A stretch of DNA of 53,493 nucleotides from Pseudoalteromonas sp. S16_S37 (GTDB taxonomy: Bacteria > Pseudomonadota > Gammaproteobacteria > Enterobacterales > Alteromonadaceae), in the NCBI RefSeq assembly GCF_014694405.1, contig NZ_JAAUWV010000027.1, positions 1-53,493 of the forward strand, read 5' to 3'. The translations under genes were made by a program, and so were the position numbers. Below are positions 34,700 through 44,779 of the stretch, piece after piece. Positions within the stretch are counted from its first letter, which is position 1, and each line of letters starts with the position of its first letter. The notes under the pieces are model-generated. The model made no database searches and was not told where the DNA came from. It saw nothing but the letters and a program-made list of their open reading frames with translations.

Positions 34700-35323
34700 A
34701 TGACGACAGCAACGCGTGGTAATCTTTTTATTCTTTCCTCTCCTTCTGGTGCCGGTAAATCAAGCTTAATTAAAGCGTTATTAACTAAACACCAAGACAT
34801 AAAAATGTCTGTGTCACATACCACTCGTGCACCACGCCCAGGGGAAAATGACGGTGAACATTATCACTTTGTTACAGAAGATGAGTTCAGTGCGCTGATC
34901 GTGAAGGGTGATTTTTTTGAGTGGGCCAAAGTATTTGATAATTATTATGGTACTTCTAAAGCTGCCGTTGAAACACAATTGAATGAAGGCTTAGACGTAT
35001 TTTTGGATATCGACTGGCAAGGTGCTCAACAGGTACGTAAATTGGTGCCAGACGTTAAAACTATCTTTATCTTACCTCCATCTCAACAAGAACTTGAAAA
35101 CAGACTCAACAGCCGTGGCCAAGATTCAAAAGAAGTGATTGCATCACGTATGGCGCAAGCTAAATCAGAAAGCTCACACTACAACGAATTTGATTACGTA
35201 CTGGTAAACGACGACTTTGATACAACGTTAGCTCAACTAGAACATATTGTAATAGCCGCGCGCATGGAACTTAAAGCTCAGCAAGTACGTCATGGCGAAT
35301 TGATCAACGATCTTTTACGCTAA
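34700..35323 (+). CDS. gmk: Guanylate kinase
   Basis: It phosphorylates GMP to GDP with ATP. The 207-residue protein has the P-loop [11 protein letters not shown] (about 14-24), the GMP-binding [20 protein letters not shown], and [14 protein letters not shown] in the middle. Length is standard. It is followed by rpoZ and spoT; this order places (p)ppGpp precursor supply, an RNA polymerase subunit affected by ppGpp, and the ppGpp enzyme together, as in E. coli. Confidence 0.97.
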   Translation: MTTATRGNLFILSSPSGAGKSSLIKALLTKHQDIKMSVSHTTRAPRPGENDGEHYHFVTEDEFSALIVKGDFFEWAKVFDNYYGTSKAAVETQLNEGLDVFLDIDWQGAQQVRKLVPDVKTIFILPPSQQELENRLNSRGQDSKEVIASRMAQAKSESSHYNEFDYVLVNDDFDTTLAQLEHIVIAARMELKAQQVRHGELINDLLR

Positions 35324-35413
35324 TTTTTGATAAATTTTAACCATCCACTTGGCGAACTGCTTCCCTTGCAGTAAACTACCCTTTTGGAAATGAATTAACT
35401 TTGGAGTGCTTCG

Positions 35414-35689
35414 ATGGCTCGCGTAACTGTAGAAGATGCAGTAGATGCAATTGGTAACCGTTTTGATTTAATCTTGGTAGCAGCGCGTCGCGCTCGTCAA
35501 ATCGCTGTAGGTGGTAAAGATCCTATGGTTGATCCTGAAAACGATAAGCCAACGGTTATCGCTTTACGTGAAATTGAAAAAGGTCTTGTGAACAACTCTT
35601 CATTAGACGTGATTGACCGTGAAGAACAGCAAAACCAAGAAGCTGCTGAGCTTGCAGCTGTTGCAGCTATTGTCGGCGGCAACAACTAA
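35414..35689 (+). CDS. rpoZ: RNA polymerase omega subunit
   Basis: A small subunit that helps beta-prime folding and forms one of the ppGpp binding sites. The 91-residue protein begins [20 protein letters not shown] and contains [16 protein letters not shown] and [15 protein letters not shown], all typical. The tail is Ala- and Glu-rich. The ribosome site is TTTGGAGTG. It ends before a strong hairpin terminator. Confidence 0.96.
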   Translation: MARVTVEDAVDAIGNRFDLILVAARRARQIAVGGKDPMVDPENDKPTVIALREIEKGLVNNSSLDVIDREEQQNQEAAELAAVAAIVGGNN

Positions 35690-35708
35690 AATACATTTAG
35701 TTTTTATG

Positions 35709-35742
35709 ACAATGCCAGCATTTTTGCTGGCATTGTTGTTTT
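35709..35742 (+). terminator. Terminator between rpoZ and spoT
   Basis: ACAATGCCAGCA pairs with TGCTGGCATTGT around TTTT (12-bp perfect stem) and is followed by TGTTTT. It suggests spoT has its own promoter in the following 115 bases in addition to any read-through. Confidence 0.8.
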
Positions 35743-35857
35743 ATAGCCCAATAAAAGCCGTACCTAAAAATAAAGTCTGGCCTAGTCGTTGGTTTCTCTT
35801 TCATTTCATCGTATATTCGTTACATATCGATAACTTCACCGGAACACTGGAGCGTGA

Positions 35858-37960
35858 ATGTATCTTTTTGAAGGCCTAAAAAAGAAAATCTCTGAGTATT
35901 TAGCACCTGGCGACATAGAGCTTGTGCAAAAAGCCTATGTGGTTGCTCGTGAAGCCCACGAGGGACAAACGCGCTCAAGTGGTGAGCCCTATATCACCCA
36001 TCCAGTTGAGGTGACACAAATACTTGCGGGCATGCGCCTAGATCATGAAACTCTGATGGCTGCGCTCATGCATGATGTCATTGAAGATACGGATTTTAGC
36101 CAGCAAGACTTAGCGGAAATATTTGGTGATACCGTTGCAGAGCTTGTTGAAGGCGTAAGTAAACTTGATAAGCTGAGCTTTAAAGACAAAAAACAGTTTC
36201 AGGCTGAGAACTACCGAAAAATGATCATGGCGATGACGCAAGATATCCGCGTTATCCTGATTAAACTTGCCGATAGAACTCACAATATGCGCACGCTAGG
36301 TGCATTAAGGCCAGATAAGCGTCGCCGTATTGCCCGTGAAACACTAGAAATTTTTGCACCGATCGCAAACCGCTTGGGTATCCATGATATCAAAAATGAG
36401 CTTGAGGATTTAGGCTTTCAAGCACTCTATCCCATGCGCCATCGAGCACTGAAGTCGGAAGTCGCCAAAGCGCGCGGTAACCGCAAAGAAGTGATCAGTA
36501 ACATTCAAACAGAAATTGAATCGCGCTTACAAGAATCTGGGATCCAAGCATTTGTTAGCGGGCGTGAAAAGCACTTGTATAGTATTTACAAGAAGATGCT
36601 TAATAAAGAGCTCATGTTCAACGAAGTAATGGACATTTACGCTTTTAGAATCAACGTTGACAACCTAGATACCTGTTATCGCGTATTAGGTGTGGTGCAC
36701 AATTTATATAAACCAATCGAAACTCGCTTTAAAGACTATATCGCAGTCCCTAAGACTAATGGTTATCAATCGTTGCATACGTCTTTAGTTGGGCCTCATG
36801 GTATTCCTGTTGAGATCCAAATTCGCACCCATGATATGGATCATATGGCCGACAAAGGGGTTGCAGCACATTGGATGTATAAAAAAGCTGGAGACAATGC
36901 AGGTCACACTGCCCAGCAACGCGCACGACAATGGATGCAAAGTTTGCTTGAGTTACAACAAAGTGCGGGCTCATCGTTTGAGTTTGTTGAAAACGTTAAA
37001 ACTGAGCTATTCCCAGAAGAAATCTACGTGTTTACACCAGATGGCCGCATTGTTGAGCTGCCAATGGGCGCAACCGCCGTTGACTTTGCCTATGCGGTAC
37101 ATACTGATGTAGGGAACACCTGCGTTGGCGCTCGCGTTAATCGCAAGCCTTACCCTTTGAGCAAAGCGCTTGATACGGGTCAAACGGTTGAGGTTATAAC
37201 CAGTTCAGGGGCCCATCCAAATGCAACGTGGTTAAACTTTATTGTCACAGGTAAAGCCCGCTTAGGCGTGCGCAATTACCTGAAAAGCCAGCACCAAGAA
37301 GAAGCAATTCAACTTGGCAGACGTCTGTTAGACTCGGCGTTGGGAGAGAGCAAGCTTGATGATATTCCGCAAGAGAATATTGATCGCGTTCTAGAAGAAC
37401 ATAAACTCTCGACTTTGCTGGAACTTTTAGTAGAAATTGGCACAGGTAACATTATGAGTGTGCTCATAGCTAAACGCCTGCTGCAAACGGATGACGGCAT
37501 CGAAAACGTTGCAAAACGTGCCAAAGCCGCCATCATAGGTACAGAAGGCATGTTGGTAAATTACTCTAAATGCTGCCGACCTGTACCAGGTGATGCCATT
37601 ACCGCTTACGTAAGCCAAGGTAAAGGGTTAAACGTACACCGCCAAGAGTGTAAAAACATCAAAGGTTGGGAGAACGAACGCTCTAAATACTTTGTTGTAA
37701 AATGGGAAGATAACCCAGAAAAAGAATACATTGCAGCACTGAGAGTTGAAATTATCAATCATCAAGGTGCATTAGCAAAACTCACAAACGTGGTAGCAAG
37801 TACACAAGCTAATATCGTTGAAATAGCTACCGATGAAAAAGAAAGTAACTTATACGTGATAGATTTAGGCATAACGGTAAAAGACCGTATTCACGTCGCT
37901 AACATTATGCGTCGCATTCGCGTGATGCCAGATGTCCAACGCGTATATCGTAAGAAATAG
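35858..37960 (+). CDS. spoT: Bifunctional (p)ppGpp synthase/hydrolase SpoT
   Basis: It makes and degrades the alarmone (p)ppGpp in response to starvation other than amino-acid lack. The 700-residue protein has the HD hydrolase site (HD at 72-73, ED at 76-77 in MHDVIEDT) and the synthase domain with RFKD at 290-293. This basic motif marks SpoT/Rel types and not RelA, which has an acidic one. A TGS domain ([20 protein letters not shown]) follows, then helical and zinc-finger-like parts (CCRPVPGD) and a C-terminal ACT domain ([20 protein letters not shown]). ridA follows after 8 bases. Confidence 0.97.
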   Translation: MYLFEGLKKKISEYLAPGDIELVQKAYVVAREAHEGQTRSSGEPYITHPVEVTQILAGMRLDHETLMAALMHDVIEDTDFSQQDLAEIFGDTVAELVEGVSKLDKLSFKDKKQFQAENYRKMIMAMTQDIRVILIKLADRTHNMRTLGALRPDKRRRIARETLEIFAPIANRLGIHDIKNELEDLGFQALYPMRHRALKSEVAKARGNRKEVISNIQTEIESRLQESGIQAFVSGREKHLYSIYKKMLNKELMFNEVMDIYAFRINVDNLDTCYRVLGVVHNLYKPIETRFKDYIAVPKTNGYQSLHTSLVGPHGIPVEIQIRTHDMDHMADKGVAAHWMYKKAGDNAGHTAQQRARQWMQSLLELQQSAGSSFEFVENVKTELFPEEIYVFTPDGRIVELPMGATAVDFAYAVHTDVGNTCVGARVNRKPYPLSKALDTGQTVEVITSSGAHPNATWLNFIVTGKARLGVRNYLKSQHQEEAIQLGRRLLDSALGESKLDDIPQENIDRVLEEHKLSTLLELLVEIGTGNIMSVLIAKRLLQTDDGIENVAKRAKAAIIGTEGMLVNYSKCCRPVPGDAITAYVSQGKGLNVHRQECKNIKGWENERSKYFVVKWEDNPEKEYIAALRVEIINHQGALAKLTNVVASTQANIVEIATDEKESNLYVIDLGITVKDRIHVANIMRRIRVMPDVQRVYRKK

Positions 37961-37968
37961 GATTAACA

Positions 37969-38361
37969 ATGAATAAAGCGATTATCTCTACCGATCAAGC
38001 ACCTGCAGCAATCGGTACTTATAACCAAGCAGTGAAAGTTGGTACTGCAGTTTACTTATCAGGGCAAATTCCTTTGGTTCCTGAAACCATGGAAATGGTG
38101 TCTGATGACTTTGCTGAGCAAGCTCAGCAAGTGTTTAAAAACCTAACCGCGGTATGCGAAGCTGCAGGTGGTAAACTGCAAGATATGGTCAAGGTAAATA
38201 TTTTCTTAACTGATTTAAGCAACTTTGCAACAGTTAATGAAATTATGAGCCAGCACTTTAAAACGCCTTATCCTGCACGAGCAGCCATTGGCGTGAAGGA
38301 ATTGCCTAAAGGCTCACAAATTGAAATTGACGGCATCATGGAACTGCCTTCAACAAATTGA
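37969..38361 (+). CDS. ridA: 2-iminobutanoate/2-iminopropanoate deaminase RidA
   Basis: It hydrolyses reactive enamine/imine intermediates made by PLP enzymes such as threonine dehydratase, and so protects other PLP enzymes. The 130-residue protein has the YjgF/RidA features: [19 protein letters not shown] at the start, [12 protein letters not shown], the helix with CEAAGGKL and the catalytic Arg in [21 protein letters not shown]. It is the last gene of the spoT transcript and is followed by a terminator. Confidence 0.95.
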   Translation: MNKAIISTDQAPAAIGTYNQAVKVGTAVYLSGQIPLVPETMEMVSDDFAEQAQQVFKNLTAVCEAAGGKLQDMVKVNIFLTDLSNFATVNEIMSQHFKTPYPARAAIGVKELPKGSQIEIDGIMELPSTN

Positions 38362-38382
38362 TGCAACTAATGCATTAGTATT

Positions 38383-38410
38383 AAAAAGCTGCTGTTATGC
38401 AGCTTTTTTT
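38383..38410 (+). terminator. Terminator after ridA
   Basis: AAAAAGCTGC and GCAGCTTTTTTT form a 10-bp stem with a 6-base loop and end in a T run. It closes the spoT-ridA unit. Confidence 0.9.
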
Positions 38411-38522
38411 ATGCTTGTTCTTTGATCTTAAGCACTTGACTCTATACTCTTTATTAAGCACTCTGTAACTAATACTTTTGTTTTCTGTCATTGGTTTAAT
38501 TGATTGGCCTGAAAGGTAAAGG

Positions 38523-40145
38523 GTGATAAACGTGTTCAAACTGGCGCACAACGGTAATATTTTATTAGAAGTTGCTCAACTTAACCCACCTAATGCAGCC
38601 TTCATTGTTGAAGCGCTGGAAAAATCTCCTTATGCCGATTGCGAAGTGGACCATGAATCAATTGACGCGTTTTTTAAAAGTGAACATCCGAAGAGACACC
38701 TAGTCGTTGCTAAAAAAGTAGATGCCCAACTATCCATTGAAGTATCTGACGATAAAATGACAGCAACAGCGCACCTAGTGATGGCCAAAGGTGGTGCCAA
38801 AATTAGCCTTGAACAGGCCAAAAAAGTGATCATAAAAGCAGGTGTCAGCCGCGGTTATAAGCAAGCTTATTTAGAGCAAGTTTTACAAAAGCAGTTTGAG
38901 CTTCCGCCTGGTTCGAACGCCAAAGGCGTCATCGCTAGAGGACGTCCACCCGTTGATGGTCAAGCAGCCAAACTCATCCCTCATGTAACCACACTTAGAG
39001 AGCGTTTAAAACAACCTAAGCTTCGAGAAGATGGCTCTGTGGATATGCGTGACTTTGGTAAACTCGCAAGTGTTGCACCGGGTACTTTATTAGTCTCGAA
39101 ACAACCTGCTACACTAGGAAAAGAAGGCTATACCGTAACCGGTGATAGCATTCCCGCTAAAGACGGAGATACTTTTGAGCTAAGCGCAGGTGATGGTACT
39201 GAGATCTCTGCAAGCAATCCCCTTGAACTTATCGCTACCATCGCTGGTTGTCCATCAGATATCCAAAATGGGATGCGTGTGGATGATGTCTTTACCATTG
39301 GCGACGTCGATGTGCGCAGTGGCCATGTTGACTTTAACGGTACTGTTATTGTTACCCACAATGTCGCCCCCGGTATGAAAGTAAAAGCAAAGGGCGATAT
39401 TACGGTGATGGGCTCGGTAGAATCTGGCGAGCTCATCAGTGGTGGCCACATTGACGTAAAACAAGCAGCGATTGGCCATGTTGATCATCAAAATAACGAT
39501 CAGGGTCTAACTTGTCGACTCATCGCTGCTGGAGACATTCACTTAGCACATGGTCAATACAGCTACTTAGAGGCAAACAATGTATTTATTGCCAAACAGA
39601 GCAACCATTGCGCCATTAAAGCAACGTCACTTGTGCAAGTTGGCGCAGACGATGCGCCAAAGGGTAAACTTATCGGCGGAGAAATACTTGATGCGCAAAT
39701 GGTTATTGCTGGGGAAATTGGCAGTGAGTCAGGCGCTAAAATGACTGTGCGCTTGGCCCATCGCGGTATCGAAATCACCTCAGAAACCGATGAGTGCCTA
39801 AAAGCGTTAACTAAAACCAGTGAACAGCTCAATACGTTGCAAAGCGCGATTGAAAAAGCAGATCAAGTCAAAGACGCCGAAAAGAAAAAACAACTGATGG
39901 CCAAAATTGGTGCCACACAAATGCACTACTGTGAAGAAGCCGAAGTCCTTGAAAAGAAAATGTCCGAACTAGAGTATAATCTCAATAGCTTATTAGAAAA
40001 TACCAAACTAGTCGCTAATCAAGCGCTTAACCCAGGCGTTGAAATTCATATTTTTGACCGTGTCTATAAAACCACCCGTAGCTACCCGCCTTGTAGCGCA
40101 AGCCTTGTAGAAAACAAAATTGAGATAGAATTTAAAACCAGCTGA
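38523..40145 (+). CDS. DUF342 / FapA-family protein
   Basis: A 540-residue cytoplasmic protein with the FapA (flagellar assembly protein A) layout. It has an N-terminal alpha/beta part; the family region with VIARGRPPVDGQAAKLIP, MRDFGKLASVAPGTLLVSKQ and GYTVTGDSIPAKDGD; a polymer-forming right-handed beta-helix of short repeats (DVDVRSGHVDFNGTVIV, KAKGDITVMGSVESGELISG, HIDVKQAAIGHV); and a coiled coil at about 425-500. The start is GTG with GAAAGGTAAAGG upstream. No flagellar genes occur nearby, so a link to motility is only the family label. Single-gene unit. Confidence 0.85.
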   Translation: MINVFKLAHNGNILLEVAQLNPPNAAFIVEALEKSPYADCEVDHESIDAFFKSEHPKRHLVVAKKVDAQLSIEVSDDKMTATAHLVMAKGGAKISLEQAKKVIIKAGVSRGYKQAYLEQVLQKQFELPPGSNAKGVIARGRPPVDGQAAKLIPHVTTLRERLKQPKLREDGSVDMRDFGKLASVAPGTLLVSKQPATLGKEGYTVTGDSIPAKDGDTFELSAGDGTEISASNPLELIATIAGCPSDIQNGMRVDDVFTIGDVDVRSGHVDFNGTVIVTHNVAPGMKVKAKGDITVMGSVESGELISGGHIDVKQAAIGHVDHQNNDQGLTCRLIAAGDIHLAHGQYSYLEANNVFIAKQSNHCAIKATSLVQVGADDAPKGKLIGGEILDAQMVIAGEIGSESGAKMTVRLAHRGIEITSETDECLKALTKTSEQLNTLQSAIEKADQVKDAEKKKQLMAKIGATQMHYCEEAEVLEKKMSELEYNLNSLLENTKLVANQALNPGVEIHIFDRVYKTTRSYPPCSASLVENKIEIEFKTS

Positions 40146-40189
40146 TTACGCTATATCGCATTGATATCGAGTTGTGCCATAGCTTAGAC

Positions 40190-40223
40190 AAAAAAGCGGC
40201 ACACTATTAAGTGTTACCGCTTT
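40190..40223 (-). terminator. Terminator of asnA
   Basis: On the minus strand AAAGCGG-ta-ACACT-taat-AGTGT-g-CCGCTTTTTT forms an interrupted 12-bp stem followed by T6. It lies about 27 bases past the asnA stop. Confidence 0.75.
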
Positions 40224-40249
40224 ACGCTACTCATTATAAAACAACACAA

Positions 40250-41248
40250 TTAACGTAATACATCTGAAACTTGCGCTTTGAGTTCATCACTCCAAACGCC
40301 TACTTGAACTTGTGCAATATGCTGCTTTTGCAATAACAACATCACTAAACGTGATTGACCAATACCGCCACCAATGGTTTGTGGCATTTCACCTGCAAGT
40401 AATTGTTGGTGCCAATCATGGACTAGACGATCTTCATCCTCAGTGATCTTAAGCTGTCTTTGCAAAGACTCAGGACAGACACGAATACCCATTGAAGAGA
40501 TTTCAAAAGCATCTTCTAGCACAGGGTTCCACACCAGAATATCGCCGTTCAAACCTTGATACTTATCACACGTTGCTGTTGACCAATCGTCGTAGTCTGG
40601 TGCACGTACATCATGAATTTTGCCATCACCTAATTCACCACCAATACCAATTAAAAATACGGCACCATACTCTTGTGCAATCGCTTTTTCACGCTGCTTA
40701 GCACTAAAATCTGGATACATTTGACGCAATTCTTCACTGTGGACGAAGGTAATCGTCTCAGGTAGAAACGGCTTTAAACCAAACTCTTGGGCAACCACTT
40801 GCTCGGTGGCTCTAATCCCGCGATAAAGCGCTTCCACGGTTTGTTTTAAGGTGGTTAAAGAACGCTCTGATTCTGCACAAATAATTTTTTCCCAGTCCCA
40901 CTGATCAACATAAACAGAGTGAACAGGGGATAGCTTTTCCTCGTCAGGACGAAGCGCTTTCATGTGCGTATACAAGCCCTCCCCCACACAAAAACCGTAA
41001 TCACCTAATGTTTTACGCTTCCATTTAGCCAAAGAGTGCACCACTTCAAACTGTTCTTCAGGTAACGTTTTAACTTTCACCGATACGGCTTTTTCAGTAC
41101 CACTTAGGTTGTCTTGAATGCCATCACCCACTTTAGCCAGTATCGGCGCTTGAACTTCTATTAAGCCCAGTTCACTTTCTAGTTGTTGTGAAAAGACTTG
41201 TTTAACTCGGCTTATTTGCTGCTGTGTTTGACGATATGTACTTTGCAT
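40250..41248 (-). CDS. asnA: Aspartate--ammonia ligase (asparagine synthetase A)
   Basis: It makes asparagine from aspartate and ammonia with ATP, using a class II aminoacyl-tRNA-synthetase-like fold. The 332-residue protein shows [19 protein letters not shown] at the start, [20 protein letters not shown], the motif-2-like [11 protein letters not shown], and [17 protein letters not shown] (motif 3) near the end. It is divergent from asnC, whose product controls it in E. coli in response to asparagine. Confidence 0.96.
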   Translation of the reverse strand: MQSTYRQTQQQISRVKQVFSQQLESELGLIEVQAPILAKVGDGIQDNLSGTEKAVSVKVKTLPEEQFEVVHSLAKWKRKTLGDYGFCVGEGLYTHMKALRPDEEKLSPVHSVYVDQWDWEKIICAESERSLTTLKQTVEALYRGIRATEQVVAQEFGLKPFLPETITFVHSEELRQMYPDFSAKQREKAIAQEYGAVFLIGIGGELGDGKIHDVRAPDYDDWSTATCDKYQGLNGDILVWNPVLEDAFEISSMGIRVCPESLQRQLKITEDEDRLVHDWHQQLLAGEMPQTIGGGIGQSRLVMLLLQKQHIAQVQVGVWSDELKAQVSDVLR

Positions 41249-41360
41249 AATTAGGACCTCACTCCCAGTAAATTCTTAAATTTAATTGCCAGCGCTTCGT
41301 GGCTTAAAGCTATCGTCAACAAAAAATGAATAAATTACAACAACCATCAATAAAAATAAC

Positions 41361-41397
41361 AAATCACTCTATATATCATAAAAAAATCACGCTATAT
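41361..41397. promoter_or_regulatory. Direct repeats in the asnA-asnC gap, candidate AsnC operator
   Basis: AAATCACTCTATAT (41361-41374) and AAATCACGCTATAT (41384-41397) differ at one base and start 23 bases apart, about two helical turns, so they face the same side of the DNA. They sit in the AT-rich 183-base gap between the divergent genes. Lrp/AsnC proteins bind such phased AT-rich sites as multimers. Assignment to AsnC is inference from position. Confidence 0.5.
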
Positions 41398-41431
41398 TTT
41401 GATAAATCAAAAATCAAAGTGGTAAATTCAC

Positions 41432-41890
41432 ATGGAAAATTATCAAATCGATAATCTGGATAAATCGATTTTGCATGCATTAATGGGCAATGCCCGTACG
41501 CCTTATGCCGAATTAGCAAAAAGATTCGCAGTCAGTGCGGGTACAATTCATGTGCGGGTTGAAAAGATGAAACAAGCTGGGATCATTCAAGGCACTAAAG
41601 TCACCATCAGTGCAAAAAAGCTGGGCTATGATGTGTGTTGTTTTATTGGTGTTAACTTAAAGCATGCGCGAGATTACCCCAGCACTATTGCACAGTTACA
41701 AGAATTTGAAGAAGTGGTGGAAGCCTATTATACAACGGGTAATTACAGCATTTTTATTAAAGTAATGGCCCGCACCATCGACCATTTACAAGATGTACTG
41801 ATCAATAAAATTCAAACTATTGAAGCCATTCAATCCACTGAAACCTTGATCTCATTACAAAACCCCATTGCCCGCGAGGTGATCCCCTAA
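41432..41890 (+). CDS. asnC: Transcriptional regulator AsnC
   Basis: An Lrp/AsnC-family regulator that activates asnA and represses itself, sensing asparagine. The 152 residues comprise the N-terminal helix-turn-helix (LDKSILHALMGNARTPYAEL, VSAGTIHVRVEKMKQAGII) and the C-terminal RAM ligand-binding domain (GYDVCCFIGVNLKHARDYP, YYTTGNYSIFIKVMAR). Length and sequence fit AsnC and not Lrp. The divergent arrangement with asnA is the classical one. Confidence 0.95.
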   Translation: MENYQIDNLDKSILHALMGNARTPYAELAKRFAVSAGTIHVRVEKMKQAGIIQGTKVTISAKKLGYDVCCFIGVNLKHARDYPSTIAQLQEFEEVVEAYYTTGNYSIFIKVMARTIDHLQDVLINKIQTIEAIQSTETLISLQNPIAREVIP

Positions 41891-41939
41891 CGATTAGCAG
41901 GTATAATCGACGCAATTTTGATTAAAAGAGCAGTAATTG

Positions 41940-42638
41940 ATGAAAGAAACACGTTTTCATCGTGTCAAACAGGTGTTAGATAGACGCCAAACCGACCTGA
42001 CCGTCTGTTTAGACGAAGTACATAAACACCATAACTTATCAGCCATCGTACGTACTGCAGATGCGGTGGGCTGTCATCACGTACATGCTGTCTGGCCACA
42101 AGAGCAAAGACGTTTAACCAATAACACCTCGGGTGGCAGTAAAAACTGGGTTGAAACGCATATGCACGATGACATTGATACCGCCGTTGCTGCAATTCGC
42201 GCTCAAAACCCTGGGATACAATTACTTGCGACCAATTTAAGCGATGAAGCAGTTGATTTTCGCGAGATTGACTACACCAAACCGACAGCTATTATTGTGG
42301 GCCAAGAGCGTCTCGGCATTTCAGATAAAGCCTTAGCGCATGCTGATAAGCATATTGTGATACCCATGGAAGGCATGGTGCAGTCATTGAATGTATCTGT
42401 TGCAGCCGCTTTGATCTTGTACGAAGCGCAGAGACAAAGACAAGCAGCAGGCTTGTATGATCGTAACGATATGCTGGACGCCGACACCAAACATACTTTA
42501 TTGTTTGAAGGTTGCCACCCAATCATTGCTAATCGCTGCACAGAAAAGGGCTTGCCCTATCCAGCCTTAGATGAAGAAGGTGAAATCGTGGCCGACGACG
42601 CCTTTTGGCATATCCTGAAATATAAAAAAGTGAAATAA
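41940..42638 (+). CDS. trmH: tRNA (guanosine-18-2'-O)-methyltransferase TrmH
   Basis: A SPOUT-class methyltransferase for G18 in the tRNA D-loop. From ATG 41940 the protein has 232 residues; a TTG one codon earlier is unlikely. It begins KETRFHRVKQVLDRRQTDLT and has HNLSAIVRTADAVG (motif 1 with the catalytic Arg). The knot motifs AIIVGQERLGISD and IPMEGMVQSLNVSVAAALIL follow, with the TrmH-type C-terminal extension. recG follows after 11 bases, as in the E. coli spoT-trmH-recG region. Confidence 0.96.
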   Translation: MKETRFHRVKQVLDRRQTDLTVCLDEVHKHHNLSAIVRTADAVGCHHVHAVWPQEQRRLTNNTSGGSKNWVETHMHDDIDTAVAAIRAQNPGIQLLATNLSDEAVDFREIDYTKPTAIIVGQERLGISDKALAHADKHIVIPMEGMVQSLNVSVAAALILYEAQRQRQAAGLYDRNDMLDADTKHTLLFEGCHPIIANRCTEKGLPYPALDEEGEIVADDAFWHILKYKKVK

Positions 42639-42649
42639 CAAGGAATAGC

Positions 42650-44737
42650 ATGACGACGCCAAATCTTTCTCACTACCCTATCACCGAGCTTAAAGGCGTT
42701 GGGCCTAAGGTAGCAGAGCGTTTGGCAAAGTTGGGGATTTTTAGCGTCCAAGATATGCTCTTTCACTTACCGCTGCGTTATGAAGACAGAGCCCGTACTT
42801 ATGCCATTGCCGAATTAACGCCACACAGTCATGTTAGCATCGAAGCCCAAATTGAACATAGCCAAATTACCTTTGGCAAAAGACGAATGCTTATTTGCCA
42901 TGTAAATGATGGCACTGGCAGACTGACGCTGCGGTTTTTTAACTTCAATGCAGCACAAAAAAATGCCATGGAGACAGGCAAAATCATCCGCTGCTTTGGT
43001 GAGGTGCGTCGCGGCCAAGCCGGTCTTGAAATGGCACACCCAGAATACAGCATTCGAGACAGTCATAGCGCAGCGCAAGATCCCGCTTTGGCAACGCTAA
43101 CGGCTGTCTACCCAACTACCGAAGGCTTAAAACAGCTCAGTATTCGTGCCATCGCAGACAAAGCCATTGCGCTATTGGAAAAGTACCAATTAGATGAGTA
43201 CTTGCCGCAAGCATATCGCCCTGCGGGACTGAGCCTTAAAGAAGCAGTATTAACACTACATAAACCACCACAAGACACAGATTTATCTTTACTTGAGCTT
43301 GGCCAGCATCCTGCGCAACAACGTTTAGCTTTTGAAGAGCTATTGGCACAAAATTTAAGCTTACTACAGCTTCGCAGTCGCGCTCAGTCGGTAAAAGCTG
43401 TGCCGTTACCGCCTTACAACACCTTAGAACCTGAATTTTTAGCCAACTTGCCTTTTGCCCCCACTAATGCGCAAAGTCGTGTGGTGGTCGAAATTAAACA
43501 AGATTTACAACAGCCTTTTCCAATGATGCGATTGGTACAGGGGGATGTGGGGTCGGGAAAAACACTCGTTGCGGCTTTAGCTGCATTAGGCGCAATCGCC
43601 AAAGGATATCAAGTCGCTTTAATGGCTCCCACGGAAATACTATCCGAGCAACATGGCATAAACTTCAGTAATTGGTTTAAACATCTGGGCATTGAAGTGG
43701 CTTGGCTTGGAGGTAAAACAAAGGGGAAAGAAAGAACACGTGTTTTGGAAAACATTGCCAATGGTAAGGCGCAGATGGTGGTAGGCACTCATGCATTGTT
43801 CCAACAGCAAGTTGAGTTTTATAATCTAGCCCTCATCATCATTGACGAGCAACATCGCTTTGGTGTACATCAACGCCTAGCACTGCGAGAAAAAGGCCAA
43901 TTTAACGATTGCTATCCACACCAATTAGTCATGACGGCTACCCCAATTCCCAGAACACTCGCCATGACCGCATATGCTGATTTAGAAACCTCCGTCATTG
44001 ATGAACTACCGCCCGGTCGCACGCCAATAACAACGGTTGCAGTACCAGATACACGCCGTGGCCAAGTAATTGATAGAGTAAGAACCGCTTGTTTGGATGA
44101 TAAACGCCAAGTTTATTGGGTATGCACTTTGATTGATGAGTCGGAAGTATTGCAATGCCAAGCAGCAGAAGATGCTGCAACAATACTGCGTGAACAACTC
44201 CCTGAGCTAAAAGTTGGGTTAGTACACGGAAGAATGAAAGCACAAGAAAAGCAAGATATTATGATGGCTTTCAAAAATGGGGATATAGATGTACTGGTTG
44301 CAACAACGGTGATCGAAGTCGGTGTCGATGTGCCCAATGCCAGTCTCATCATCATAGAAAACCCTGAACGCTTAGGTCTTGCACAGCTCCACCAGCTACG
44401 TGGACGCGTAGGCCGTGGTGCTGTCGCTTCACATTGCTTGTTGTTGTACCACGCACCATTATCAATCACAGCGCAAAAACGTTTAGGCGTTTTGCGCGAT
44501 AGTAATGACGGTTTTGTAATTGCTGAGAAAGACTTGGAAATTCGCGGCCCAGGTGAGGTATTAGGCACCAAGCAAACCGGGTTGGCTGAATTTAAAGTTG
44601 CAGACTTAAATCGTGATAAAGCGCTCTTAACCCAAGTTAGGCCACTGGCATTTAAACTAATGCAATCTCATCCTGAAATTGTAGAACCGTTAGTCACGCG
44701 TTGGCTTGGCGCAAAAAGCGAACTGGCTATGGCCTAA
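42650..44737 (+). CDS. recG: ATP-dependent DNA helicase RecG
   Basis: It remodels stalled replication forks and branched DNA. The 695-residue protein has an N-terminal wedge (OB) domain (about 60-160, including HVSIEAQIEHSQITFGKRRM) and Walker A GDVGSGKT at 298-305. MAPTEILSEQH, the DEQH box (IIIDEQHRFGVHQR), MTATPIPRTLAM and the C-terminal helicase motifs VATTVIEVGVDVPNAS and QLRGRVGRG are intact. The TRG-region and C-terminal wrap are present. Confidence 0.97.
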   Translation: MTTPNLSHYPITELKGVGPKVAERLAKLGIFSVQDMLFHLPLRYEDRARTYAIAELTPHSHVSIEAQIEHSQITFGKRRMLICHVNDGTGRLTLRFFNFNAAQKNAMETGKIIRCFGEVRRGQAGLEMAHPEYSIRDSHSAAQDPALATLTAVYPTTEGLKQLSIRAIADKAIALLEKYQLDEYLPQAYRPAGLSLKEAVLTLHKPPQDTDLSLLELGQHPAQQRLAFEELLAQNLSLLQLRSRAQSVKAVPLPPYNTLEPEFLANLPFAPTNAQSRVVVEIKQDLQQPFPMMRLVQGDVGSGKTLVAALAALGAIAKGYQVALMAPTEILSEQHGINFSNWFKHLGIEVAWLGGKTKGKERTRVLENIANGKAQMVVGTHALFQQQVEFYNLALIIIDEQHRFGVHQRLALREKGQFNDCYPHQLVMTATPIPRTLAMTAYADLETSVIDELPPGRTPITTVAVPDTRRGQVIDRVRTACLDDKRQVYWVCTLIDESEVLQCQAAEDAATILREQLPELKVGLVHGRMKAQEKQDIMMAFKNGDIDVLVATTVIEVGVDVPNASLIIIENPERLGLAQLHQLRGRVGRGAVASHCLLLYHAPLSITAQKRLGVLRDSNDGFVIAEKDLEIRGPGEVLGTKQTGLAEFKVADLNRDKALLTQVRPLAFKLMQSHPEIVEPLVTRWLGAKSELAMA

Positions 44738-44768
44738 AAAGGCAGATAAGCAAACAACACTTATCTGC
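44737..44768 (-). terminator. Terminator of galE
   Basis: GCAGATAAG and CTTATCTGC form a 9-bp stem with a 9-base loop; on the minus strand it is followed by CTTTTT. It lies about 12 bases beyond the galE stop and directly after the recG stop, and may limit read-through in both directions. Confidence 0.75.
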
Positions 44769-44779
44769 TAATACAGCCT

